A stretch of 64,000 bases of DNA from Sipunculus nudus. Lineage: Eukaryota; Annelida; Sipuncula; Golfingiida; Sipunculidae. The stretch lies in contig CM049310.1 of assembly GCA_026874595.1 (NCBI GenBank), positions 81,328,556 through 81,392,555 of the forward strand. The letters run 5' to 3'. The notes under the pieces were generated by a model. That model was not told the DNA's origin. It ran no database searches and saw only the letters and a program-made list of their open reading frames with translations. A program made the translations under genes and the position numbers. This document shows positions 23,256 through 33,359 of the stretch, piece after piece; the stretch's first letter is position 1; each line of letters opens with the position of its first letter.

Positions 23256-24418
23256 GTTGAAACTCTTAAAACAGTTGCGGCGTTTGAAGGAGGGGGGGGG
23301 GGAGTCAGACAGTTTGGACCTCAACCCTTTCTGGTTCGCCACTAAACTTTGCTTGACTGTCACAGATCACATTGCAAGCACGACTGCCTGTCTATTGCCG
23401 ATCGCGGACATTATAGAACGGTGTCACCGCCACGGCAAGATCATCGTGGTGGATGGTGCGCACGGCCCCGGACAGGTGGCGCTGAATCTGGAAGAGCTTG
23501 GGGCAGACCTTTATATCGACGACTTAACTAGCGAGATTTTACGCTTGAAATATCTTCAAGCACATCGCAAATGTAGATCACGATGCTATGTCGTAAATGT
23601 TTATTACTTTTATTAGAATTTTGCTATAGTCCGTTTATAGGTTACGAAACGTAATGGTAGTATATGATGAAAGTAAATCTATAAGCACAATATGTATCAA
23701 TTTAAACTTAATACTGAAGCATGTTTAGTGAGTTGCAGAAACTAAGCGATTGGTGGAGTGGGAGTACAACTGTATTTTTTATTCAATTTAGCATATTTGG
23801 GAAGTTGAAAAACTATTAGAACTAACTTGGTGTATGGCTTAGTATACCTGCAACCGTAATATTTTTGTTGGTCTATCGAATTCCTGTGAAACCTTTCCTT
23901 TTGATTGAATGCGATAATTAACATCTTTGTTCCAGGTAGTTTATAAAAATGGTTGTTCTCTCCCGGGTCCTGCGGTGTCCTGTACGTTCACCCAAAGCAT
24001 CATGGGACGGTTCACTCCCCGATCACTTCCAGAGGTTACGGCGACGGTCAAAGCTTCAAGACGGAGTTCCTACGGCAAGGCACCCGGGACAATACGGCTT
24101 GCTCTTCAAGTGTGGAGGGCATCCGATTTTTAAAGGATTTAGGGGGACTGGTAAGTCCAGTTGTATACTTTGTATAGATTACATAGAAATGAAACTAACA
24201 ATTATGACAATTAAGATTGCTGTTGTAATCGGTCAGTTACAATAACAAGCTAAATGGCAATAACTGTCTGCGTCCATCCTGAACACGATCCGGTTTCAGG
24301 AACGCCATCAAGGAATGTTCACAAATGTACAAGCGATTATGCACAAATGAATCTTGCAATATGGGCAAAATAAGTAAATGGCCTGTATTTCTTAGATTGC
24401 AGAGTTCTAGTTAATAAT

Positions 24419-25119
24419 TACGCTCTTTACACAGCGCTTATAATTATAGGCCTACTCCCTATATCGTAAGCGCTGTTTGTTATGACCTCGTTTCCTGAAT
24501 TGCTACACCAAAGGGGAGCACTATATTTTCGTCCAATCAGATGAGACCTTGTGCTGGAAGATACGGCCAAGCGAGGAATACATGGAGCCAATATTGTTCA
24601 TTTCGTTTGGAGTGACAGCTCATCGCCCCGGTAACCGTCTGAACAGGCCACAGGCTCAAAGAGAATTGCCCCAGACGTCGTTTGCTTAGGGCCTTGGGCA
24701 CATAGGATACCCGGCCGGTGAGTAGTAATTCAAACGAAACGTAACAACAAAGGCTGCGTGCACACCTCGCTGGCTGGTTTCAGTTCTGCAGACAACAGAT
24801 ACATGGCTACGCTAACACAGTCATAATGCCATAATCGAATCGGTCAATGATGCGAGAATACAGAGGGAGCAATTAAAATTCGACCGTTAACTCTCATCAA
24901 GCGGCGCTTGAAGCACAGCTATGGGCGGAGCCAGGATGCCTGTCGAATGATTGTTTATTGGCATCTGGTTGGCTGTTTGTCACATTATACGCACGTTTTT
25001 TTTCAGCGGACAACGAACCGCCATCTGGTGTATAAATATATCATGAACGGTCAAAACTGGCAGCGTGAAAATCAGATGCTTCTTTAGAAGCGCAAGATTT
25101 CCGCTGCCTCGGGAGCGTA
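24419..25119. mobile_element. Non-autonomous TIR DNA transposon in intron 6 of B (701 bp)
   Basis: The ends TACGCTC and GAGCGTA are flanked by GTTAATAAT at 24410-24418 and 25120-25128, the same target duplication as in segment A. It was therefore inherited through the segmental duplication rather than inserted again. Confidence 0.85.
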
Positions 25120-25499
25120 GTTAATAATATAATCAATAATACCGTGTTAAGAAAAATTGCTTTTGTAATCATTAAAAATAAGAATCCACCGTGTTGAATA
25201 TCTAGCAAATGAATGGTCTATGGAAATATTCTAGTTTTATTTTTGTCGCAGGTAGAACAATTTTTTGTTGTGTGTGGCCTATACAATCAACAAATACATC
25301 AATTACACGACGTTTCGATATAAGTATGGGTTTATATTATAAAGTCACCGGCAATGTCAATGCGATTCTCATCCGACTTTCTAAATTTGCCTTGCTGGTC
25401 TTTCTGGTCTGTTCCCTTTTAAAGCCCTTTTCCTCTCAATACACACAACCCATGCAGCCATAATAGGCACTTTCGGGTTATTTATCAAATTTTTGATTA

Positions 25500-25645
25500 T
25501 AACAATTGCCCTATTACTCCTGGCAACCTCAAGGTTAAGACTTTGGCCAGGAGTCTTAGCGCAAAAAAAGCTGTCTTAACGAGACTCCAACCAACAACCT
25601 TGCGGTCACAAGTCCCTGACCATTACACCACCATGCTCCAGCTAA
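25500..25645 (-). repeat. tRNA-derived SINE, family 1 (copy in B)
   Basis: Counterpart of 9085-9230, with the same degenerate A and B boxes on the minus strand, 40 bases before exon 7. Confidence 0.55.
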
Positions 25646-26394
25646 ACGATTAGAGTATACAATGACTTTTATTTATGTAATTAGGCTGCGACCTCGGCGT
25701 ACATCGTGGATCTTCTTGATAAAGCTGTACAACTCCTGACCGCAGCCTGGGGTACTAATAAGATTCCTATATCACGTTACATGGAGGCGCCATTCATGCG
25801 TTTAGTGCGTCTTCCGCCGATGAAAATGATTGATGACTTTATTAAGGATAAGGTTATGGTAAGCACTATAGTTTTCAGTAATCTATGAATATTAATTTTG
25901 TATTTGCCTGGTTTTCACGCCTAATGAATTTATTAACACGCTGCGCACTGTTAAGTGAATCTGTACTATATATTTTTATTTTCTACCTAGTTCTGGACTA
26001 GATTACTACTAAACTGCTCCCAGCTCTGTGGAGGGAGGGGATATAGGCCAGATAATGACACATCAGAGTTTGGTGTCGAACGGAATAATAGAAAGGACCT
26101 AGTAAGATTTGCTTACCCTTTGCGGATGCATCAGCTCTACTTGAGTCCATACTAGTTTATATAACATCCCTGATGAACAGGTCAGGATAGATATTTTTTT
26201 GTCATTTGCCAGTATAGTAATAATTGCACAGGAATTTATCTTTACAGAACGGTAACATAGCTCTGCCAGGCGTCAGGAAAGCTCTACGAGACCGGTTTAA
26301 ATTGGAAGTCACTGTTGGATGGTTTGATGGGAAGGCATGGGCTAGGATCAGTGGCCAAGTGTTCAACTCGTTAAAAGATTACCAAGCTCTGAGC

Positions 26395-26840
26395 GACGCT
26401 GTCCTGACTCTCAAGTCTTAAGAGGTCTAGATTACTACGTAGACTGACTAATCATCAAAACACAGACAAGCTGGATATCCACTCCGAAATGAACGACGGT
26501 TTTCTTACTCTCAAGACTGAGGAAGTCTAGACGATTACGGGGACTGACTAACCATCACAACACAAACAAACTGGATATCTACTCAGAAACAAACGACACA
26601 CACCTTTTCCTCAATGGAAGTGAATCTCAGCATATAAAAACTCAAGGACATTTTCAAATGATTGACGCTTTCCTTACTTTCAGTTCTGAAGAGACTACAG
26701 CTTTAGACTGACTAATCATCAAAACTGAAACAGACTTGACATCTATTGAGAAGTGATCGACTCCTTCCTGACTATTAAAACTAAGGATGTCAACGGAGAT
26801 GTGTTTTATTTAGACTGGAACAGACTGGACATTTACTCAG
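26395..26840 (+). repeat. Tandem array of exon-8-derived units behind copy B
   Basis: Variants of CTGACTCTCAAGTCTGAAGA occur at about 26404, 26503, 26677 and 26769, separated by GACTGACTAATCATCA and ACAAGCTGGATATC blocks. Unit spacing is roughly 90-110 bases. An open frame at 26753-26944 (starting MIDSFLTIKTKDV) arises from these units and is not a recognised protein. Confidence 0.65.
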
Positions 26841-27361
26841 AGGTACTGACGGACGCTGACGTACGCCAAGAAATAAAAGATGACCTGTGGTCCCTCTCTG
26901 ACGCTAACTCTAAAGTTAGAAGACCTGGTCTCCACCGGAATTAGGGTTAAAGTGCCCATACTGTTGAGCTTGAGGAAGACTACATTGACATATCCAAGAT
27001 ATAAAAATCGACTGGCCGCAGAACTAAAGATGCCCCTCACATTCATTTCAAATTTGGCAGCTCAACCCGGTTTGGAGCATTTCATTTCACATTGCGGGAA
27101 CTTTAAAGGATATTGACAGAGGCCAAAGATATTTAAGCATATGCATATTATATTTATATTCAGAGGGGTGTTGGTGGTATTGTAGCTATTTTAGGGCTTC
27201 TCAGCAGCAAACTTTAATGCTTAAAGAGCGATGGCCTTTTGATGAAAATTAAATTTAAAAATATAACAACTGGTGTGAATTGATAAAGGATTTGAACAAA
27301 GAAAAAGGAAAACAGAAACGAACAGAATGTTCAGGTGGGAGTTTTTGAAATCTTCATGCTA
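26841..27361. other. Intergenic, nothing recognised
   Basis: After segment B ends there is a short open stretch to 26944 and then AT-rich sequence with no domain, splice signal or repeat that I can name. Confidence 0.4.
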
Positions 27362-27615
27362 GTATTCAAAGCAAAGCTTCAAATCGCCTCTGCTTACTTG
27401 CAAGACATAATCCATCTTTATGTGAAAAATCGTTACCTGAGGCCCGAAATCAAGAACTCCTTCTTGTGCCAAAAACAAAGTCATCACTGATTGCTCAGAG
27501 AGCCTTCAGTGTCACGGGGCAAGCTTTGTGGAACAGTCTCCCTTTCGAACTCAGACGAACTGGTAATCTAGTCACTTTAAAGAAGAAACTGGAGATTGTT
27601 TTTTTCAAGATATAG
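27362..27615 (+). pseudogene. LINE reverse transcriptase C-terminal fragment
   Basis: In two frames the translation gives the usual tail of CR1/L2/Jockey-type LINE polyproteins: VFKAKLQIASAYLQDIIHLY, then QRAFSVTGQALWNSLPFELR and KKKLEIVFFKI before TAG at 27613-27615. One frameshift near 27455. The 5' part is missing, as is usual for LINE copies. Confidence 0.7.
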
Positions 27616-27859
27616 TATGCTTAATTGTGATGAACTGCGCACGAAGTTTTCATTCCATAGCAAAAATTAGCTATTTTGGGTAAAAATTATTTTTAGCACA
27701 TTTAATTTCAGATACTCACACACAAACACGATCTGGGGTATAACAGGATTTTATTTAAGCCCGAGAACCTCAACCCGTTCGGTTCTCGTGAATACCCGCC
27801 CGAAGGCTCACAATATAAAATACATCCCAAAAACCCCAAAGCGTAGTAGGACCCCCCAC

Positions 27860-28800
27860 CCCCCCCCCCCCCGCCCCCTCCCCCACCTACAACGCGTGAC
27901 TGCAGGAGCAAGAGCCTTGGCAACTTGACATCTTTCACTGAAAGAAGGGTCCAAATATCGCTGATAAGCATTACTGCGCCAGTCTCCATGGCGTTTTATT
28001 AATTCCGTAGGCAAGTTCGCTTGGAGTGCCAAGGTGCCCGGCATAACGAAATGGATCAAAGCCTAAAACCTCCAACCCCGTTTTAAGCCGACTGAGAAAC
28101 ACATTGTACGTTAGCACTCGTGTCTGAGACCCCAGTCCATACTGAAACACTTGAGAATCACCTGAAGTAGGTGTCAATTTGAACAATAGCAAAAGTGCGT
28201 GTGCAAGGCACAGCGGAGATTTTGGAATACGCGGCAAAGGTACCACCAGCACTCTCTGTTTGTACTGAATAATCTTTGTATTGTAAACACGAACAACCGC
28301 ACCCTCTAACAAAAAAAAATGTTACATATCGCCTGCCCACACACGCTTGTGAAACAGCTTTATCACTTAGGGGTAGGAAATTTGATTTCCGAAGAAAAGA
28401 AAAGAACCCGAATAAACAAGCTGCCCAGAAACATATATCAAGGGCAAGGGGTGTTGTAAAATCCAATATTTTAAAGAGTTTGCGCAATATTTCTGTAGTT
28501 ATGGGTAACTATGATTGCTGACAGTCTCCGAGAGTACGCTTGACCCCTTTTAAGAGCACTGACGTCATGAAAGTAGAGCTGAGCGGATTCGGAAATCAAG
28601 CTAAAACAATGAAGTTGTCTCACGACATTAAGATATTGTTTAATACTGTTGTAACTTAGCCTGTGAGACAGATGGGCCATATAGCATGCTAAATCTTGTT
28701 CGGAAATAGGCAGCATTGGGATCCTCACTGATTCACAGAAATTCCGATAGGCCACAAGATGACGGGAATATGCTTTTTGTAGCATCCGCAAAAGCCTGTC
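27860..28800 (-). pseudogene. Tyrosine recombinase of a DIRS-like retroelement
   Basis: Three minus-strand frames tile one protein. 28791-28471 has the SAM-like core-binding part (QDLACYMAHLSHRLSYNSI); 28487-28158 has FWAACLFGFFSFLRKSN; 28312-27971 has VVPLPRIPKSPLCLAHAL and RYAGH; 28059 onward has LPTELIKRHGDWRSNAYQRYL with the catalytic Tyr. The HSFRRGG block usual between the last two is disrupted. Such recombinases insert circular DNA copies without a DDE integrase and leave no target duplication. Confidence 0.8.
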
Positions 28801-28939
28801 CAGCCACAGCGGTCACTTTCCGATCTAGCTGCTGCAGATGAATGGATCTGGTTCCTACAAATAAATGCGGACATTGAGCTCATGTGATTCTGAGGTGTGA
28901 CGAGAGGGTTGCTAATTTCCAAGCCTCATGCAAACGTGA

Positions 28940-29400
28940 AATCGTGTCTGCTAACATGTTATACTGCCCTGGAACATAACATGCTGAAATGTGAAAATTG
29001 TATATTACAGACAACCAAAATAAAACCCTTAAATAACGCATGACGGATGGGTTCTTTATATGTCCCTTTGTTAATGTTACTGACCGCTGTCCTAATGTCT
29101 GAGACTATTATGACTCTTTTGTTTCGCCACGCAGCCATAGTTTCTTTCGCATTTATATGAAGAATTTTCATACATGGCATATCAAAAGCCCAGTTCCAAT
29201 AATACCAGTCATGAACCCAAGTGGCCCCTGCTGCTTTACTACATGCGTCAGTATACACGGCGTACGCGTCATTTGACTGCAGAATTAAAGATTTTCCTTT
29301 AAATGAGAACATGCAATTCCGCAACCAAAATAAATCATCGTGCAACTCATTACTCATCTATACCCGATGATGGTGCAATTTTAATTTATTCATAGCGCTC
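28940..29400 (-). pseudogene. RNase H domain of the DIRS-like element
   Basis: The open frame 29357-28959 has AVYTDACSKAAGATWV (first Asp), HINAKETMAAW (Glu) and IVSDIRTAVSNI (Asp), followed downstream by HISACYVPGQYNMLADTISR, the usual end of this domain. Confidence 0.75.
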
Positions 29401-29419
29401 AGTATTCCGTGAAGAAAAA

Positions 29420-29985
29420 CTCTTCCGCCTCTTACTGTCGCAGAAATCCAGTTTATTTTCCCGCAATGTGTTGGAGCTGCCGCTTACTTACTCGCCGCAT
29501 ACCACATATTTCGTCCAACTCCTCCCTCATTAGCTTCAGTTTTTCAACAGGAATGCTTATTTACATGAGGACTGAACTAAGCTCTATACCCAGAAAACAC
29601 AGGCTCTGACAAGGATCGACAACTTTCTTCCAATTTATCATGAAACCCAATCTGCGCAAAGTTTGTATTAAAACTGTATACCCTTCCTGGCGTTCTTTGT
29701 TTATTCGATTACCAAAAAATCGTCTAAAATGCAATTGAACCCTTTTCTGAACATAATACGCCTAACTGCCTGAGAAAGTCGGTGAAAAATCCCGGTTCCC
29801 AATTTCGATCCGAACGGTAATTTTGTGTCTACAAGAAACAAGGGTTTTCCACTATCTGTGACCCACTGAAGGCATGTGAAACACTGGCTGTAAGAATCAA
29901 TAGGAACGGACCTATAAGCATTACTCAAATCAACCTTCAAATTTGACAACAACCGATCTAGCCTGGTTAAGAATAAAAATTTCAC
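29420..29985 (-). pseudogene. Reverse transcriptase of the DIRS-like element
   Basis: The translation has KVDLSNAYRSVPID, KLPFGSKLGTGIFHRLSQAV, the active site CILDDFLVIE, then NKERQEGYTVLIQTLRRLGF and CFLGIELSS. The later part, LDEICGMRRVSKRQLQHIAG, shifts frame near 29460. The LDDF form of the active site is typical of DIRS elements. Confidence 0.82.
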
Positions 29986-30185
29986 AACTGCCGACCTGAC
30001 TCAATTTAGTGTAATACTCAACTACCAATCTGATACCATTAGGAAGAAGAATTAGGTAAACACCAACTTGACCCATATTAAGAAGAACTTGACAATTACC
30101 GAGCTGATTCAATTGAGCAGAACAATTTTTTTAACAACCAAACTGATCCAATTAAGAAAAAGAATTTGATAACAAGAACCTTCTA
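29975..30185. repeat. Degenerate tandem repeat, about 42-bp units
   Basis: Five or so loosely similar blocks of the form ACYRACYTGAYYCAATTarg occur at about 29990, 30030, 30062, 30097 and 30135. The array replaces the expected upstream part of the DIRS-like element. Confidence 0.4.
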
Positions 30186-30189
30186 GCAC

Positions 30190-31810
30190 CTGATATGGCT
30201 GCTTGGGTTGTATGCTTTCCAGGGAGCGGGATAATCTTCAAGAATGATCAGGCCCGAAAGACTAGGAAGGCTAAGTGTAAAGTCGGGTGAGACTGGCATC
30301 GTCAATGATTTCAGACTATGCACCCCCACCGTTACCTTTTACCTCCCGTCACACTCCAAGACGCACTGCGTCTGGCGGTCTTCACATTTGACCGTTCTGG
30401 TTCGAGACAGGTTAAAAACACTATCAAGAAGAAAGTACATATGCAAACACAATATTTACGGCTGAAGGAATTCAATAGTACGAACGCCTCGATGGCCCCT
30501 CCCCCTAGAACAATATTTCTGCGTGAAACGAATGATACCGTTGGACTAATGCCCGTTTAACACATTCGTATACATTTAGCGAACTTAAACTACATTGGCG
30601 CTTTGCGCGCCAAATACCGAAATACACACAGTGGCCTTAACGCCGTTTGTGGCTTGCTGTGGCAACAATTCAGTGTCTCCGATACTTTGCATACAAATAA
30701 AGAACATGCCCTCGAGCTGCCTTTTATACCCAATTCCCAATAGAGCGTGAACAAATGGCTGACTTACAAGAGAACCCCTCTTAACACCTGATGAGCTCAG
30801 ACGTGATAACCTTTTACCCGCTACCCTTTAACACTAAAACCCCTCTAAAGGCACAATGGCTGTGTATCATTAGGCGCTCACTCAGTTGGAGCAAGTATCA
30901 AAGCAATCCCTGGCACACCCAGAGAGTACACTCTCTTAGTGACATGATATGCCCGGTCACAGTTAAGGACCACCCCTACACGTCCTGGTTCGCAGCAATG
31001 ATATTTACTTTTGTTTCCTGACAGGGCAAAATTAGAATCGGTTATAGGTTACTGAAGACAGCTCACTCATTCCAGTTAGTCACATAAATCGTTTAAACAA
31101 AAATTGAGACTGTTATTTGACGGAAAGAGCCGACGATGTCCTGCGTACTCGTACTTCTGGTCTATGCCTCTATTCTCCCGTAAAACCCTGGGCTGAGTGT
31201 ACCTTCACAGATGAATAGAGTACAGAGAACCTTGAAGTGTTCTTCCACTAACGGTTCATGGCTGTCTATGGCTGCTGCAACTACCTGCAATATAGATTTC
31301 TTCATAATCTGAGAAAAAACAGTGACAGTAGTCAAGACCAGGCAACACATTTTCTGGTTGGTTAAGAGAATTTGTCATGAAGTGTTAGTGTGGCTGATAT
31401 AATGTTATCCGATTATTATGATTAAATATACAAATAAATTTATAATTTGCTTTTTAATAAATAAGAATTTTTATGGATTATACACAAAATTATGCAGATC
31501 AGAAATGTCTGTACCTGGAAACCGGGAAATCTTGTCTTGCATATTCATTGGCTAGTGCTTGAAGAGTAAATGAAATAAATAATGGAAAATAAATAAATAA
31601 AATTTAATTCCGAATGTTTTCTGATTCATCAAACTTCTTATTTTTAGTTAAAATCCGATTCAAATAATCAGTAAACTGCAGATGAAGAGTCATCATTTTT
31701 TAAATCGCTGACCAGAATTCTTTTCCTTAATTTATATCCATTAATCCAATGGTAGGTAGAGTTATAAGCAGAAATAAATCATATTTGTATATTTATTAAC
31801 ACGCACAACA
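30190..31810. other. Intergenic, no gene recognised
   Basis: Only short unsupported open frames are present (for example 30318-30560 + and 31350-31162 -). A GGCGCTTTGCGCGCC palindrome lies at about 30597-30611. It may include lost ends of the DIRS-like element. Confidence 0.4.
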
Positions 31811-31889
31811 ATTGGAATTTTATAACAAAAACGTTCAGTCGACCGATGTTCAAAATATCTGTAGTTGTTTAGAAGGCGTTACAAAGAAT

Positions 31890-32230
31890 ACGATACCAAC
31901 ACAAGAGGTACACAAGCTGTTGGACCAAGACATCATAGAGCTCAGTAACAGCCCACTGGCTTTGCCGATAGTACTTGTTACCAAGAAAGATGGAGGAGTG
32001 CGATTTTTGCGTTGATTATCGGCGACTAAATGGTATGACGCGAAAAGATGCTTATCCGTTTCCGCGTATCAATAATTCTTTGGACACTTTATCCGGGTAT
32101 CAGTGGTTTTCGACACTTAACATGGCCTCATGCTAATGGCAGCTCAAAATGGCCGATGATGCCGTTTGGCCTGTGTAACGCTCCCGCGAGCTTTGAACGG
32201 TTGATTGAAAACGCCAGTGGAACAATTTAG
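31890..32230 (+). pseudogene. Ty3/gypsy reverse transcriptase fragment
   Basis: Translation gives VHKLLDQDIIELSNSPLALP and IVLVTKKDGGVRF; after a one-base insertion near 32005 it continues VDYRRLNGMTRKDAYPFPRI, then WFSTLNM. A gap follows, and then MPFGLCNAPASFERLIE. This is a conventional gypsy RT, more diverged from the 11854-12634 RT than members of one family would be, so it is a different element. No LTRs or other domains nearby. Confidence 0.8.
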
Positions 32231-32589
32231 TAATCTTGGACAACTGATTGTACAGAGAGTTGGCTCCAAGTAACAACATTCCTAAAGTCCGACAACTCGT
32301 GACACCGCATGCAGGTGGGGAACTGTCGGTTTTCCAGACTTATCCTTGGGATATTTTGCTACCATTGTGCATAGCTCGGCACAACGCGCACTCAGCATCC
32401 ACCCGTCTTGTTACTATAATGCGCTCAGCGACTGTTGAGTGCAAAGTGCGAGGTAGCAAATAGCAGTCGCACAGAAGCAGTTGCTACCCTTGCGCATAGC
32501 TCGTCACATCGCGCAATGAGCAGCCACTGGACCTGCTACCATCAGGCACAGACCGGCTGATATGCGCAAAGTGGGCGGTAGCAAACATG

Positions 32590-33330
32590 ACATGCGAAGT
32601 AAGACGTGGCTGTCATTGCTTCCCATGGGGGCTATGAATTTCAATTTCTGCTACTATTGACTAAGTGCAAGTCTTTCCTGCCAGAGGTCGCTCGGACAGA
32701 ACCACTCACACTGCGCAATGTGAGCGGTAGCAAACAGACCTGCTCGGTACCAAGTTGCTGTCACCTGCTATTCATGTGGACTATGAATTTGCTAACGCAT
32801 ATTCTGCTTCTTTAGACGTAGTGAAAGTCTTTCTGCCAGAGGTCGCTTGGACAGGACCACTCAAAGCAATATGCGCGGAAAAACAGAACGCAAACAGACC
32901 TGCGCGGTTGCATGTTGCTGTTACCTGCTATCCATGGGGACTATGAATTTACGATCGCAAATTCTGCTATTATTAAGGTGCGATCTCAATGCGCAATGTG
33001 CGTGGTGGCAAACAGACCTGCGGTGTAGCAAATTGCTGTCACCTGCTATCCATGGGGACTATGAATTAGTGATCGCAAATTTTGCCACTGTTAACGTTGT
33101 GTAAGTCTTTGCTACAAGAGGTCGCTCGGACAGGACCACCTACAGCAATATGCGCGGTAGCAATAAACTGTCACAAAGTAGCAAACAGATCTGCGCGGTA
33201 GGAAATGCCATGGGCCATATTCAACTGCGATCGCAATGCGCAACGTGCGCGGTAGCACACAGTTCTGCGCGCTAGAAAGTTGCTGTCACCTTCTACTCAT
33301 GGGGGCTATGAACTGGCGAGCATGAGTCAT
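32590..33330 (+). repeat. Degenerate satellite-like tandem array, units about 110-160 bp
   Basis: The phrases TGCTGTCACCTGCTATCCAT and GGGGACTATGAATT recur at about 32610, 32757, 32917, 33027 and 33281, with AGAGGTCGCTCGGACAGGAC and GGTAGCAAACAGACCTGCGC between them. Open frames across it are by-products of the repeat. Weaker relatives of the unit extend back to about 32380. Confidence 0.75.
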
Positions 33331-33359
33331 GGCTGTTGTGTTTCCATAATGAAATCCGG

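Larger units (their letters stand above)
20198..26421 (+). pseudogene. Copy B: class V aminotransferase pseudogene, three lesions
   Basis: Exon equivalents: 20198-20313, 21210-21351, 21737-21847, 22332-22445, 23366-23518, 23936-24150, 25685-25858 and 26248-26421. Lesions: (1) exon 2 is 142 instead of 143 bases, having three Cs at about 21234-21236 where copy A has four, which shifts the frame to a TAG at about 21303; (2) the donor after exon 5 reads AC at 23519-23520 instead of GT; (3) exon 6 has TAA at 23944-23946, directly before the AAA codon of the PLP Lys. Exon 4 is open here, unlike in A. The reading frame ends earlier than in A (TAA 26419-26421). With three independent breaks this copy cannot make the enzyme. 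The family role is PLP chemistry on amino acids. Confidence 0.9.
18890..26840 (+). repeat. Duplicated segment B (paralogue of 2390-10354)
   Basis: It carries copy B of the aminotransferase, the TIR transposon, the SINE and the R1 repeats in the same order as segment A. The match ends at GGACATTTACTCAGAG near 26840. Identity is high by eye in both exons and introns, implying a recent duplication relative to the divergence of copy C. Confidence 0.85.
27860..29990 (-). mobile_element. DIRS-like (tyrosine-recombinase) retrotransposon, truncated
   Basis: Minus-strand order RT, RNase H, tyrosine recombinase with no integrase or protease is the DIRS/YR layout. All domains are broken by frameshifts and stops. 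The upstream gag-like part and the terminal repeats are not visible, so the 5' edge near 29990 is probably a truncation. No methyltransferase domain was seen between RNase H and the recombinase. Confidence 0.8.

Noticed and set aside
32606-33104. Overlapping open frames of 63-85 residues
   Set aside because: They follow the units of the degenerate tandem array and change frame between units.
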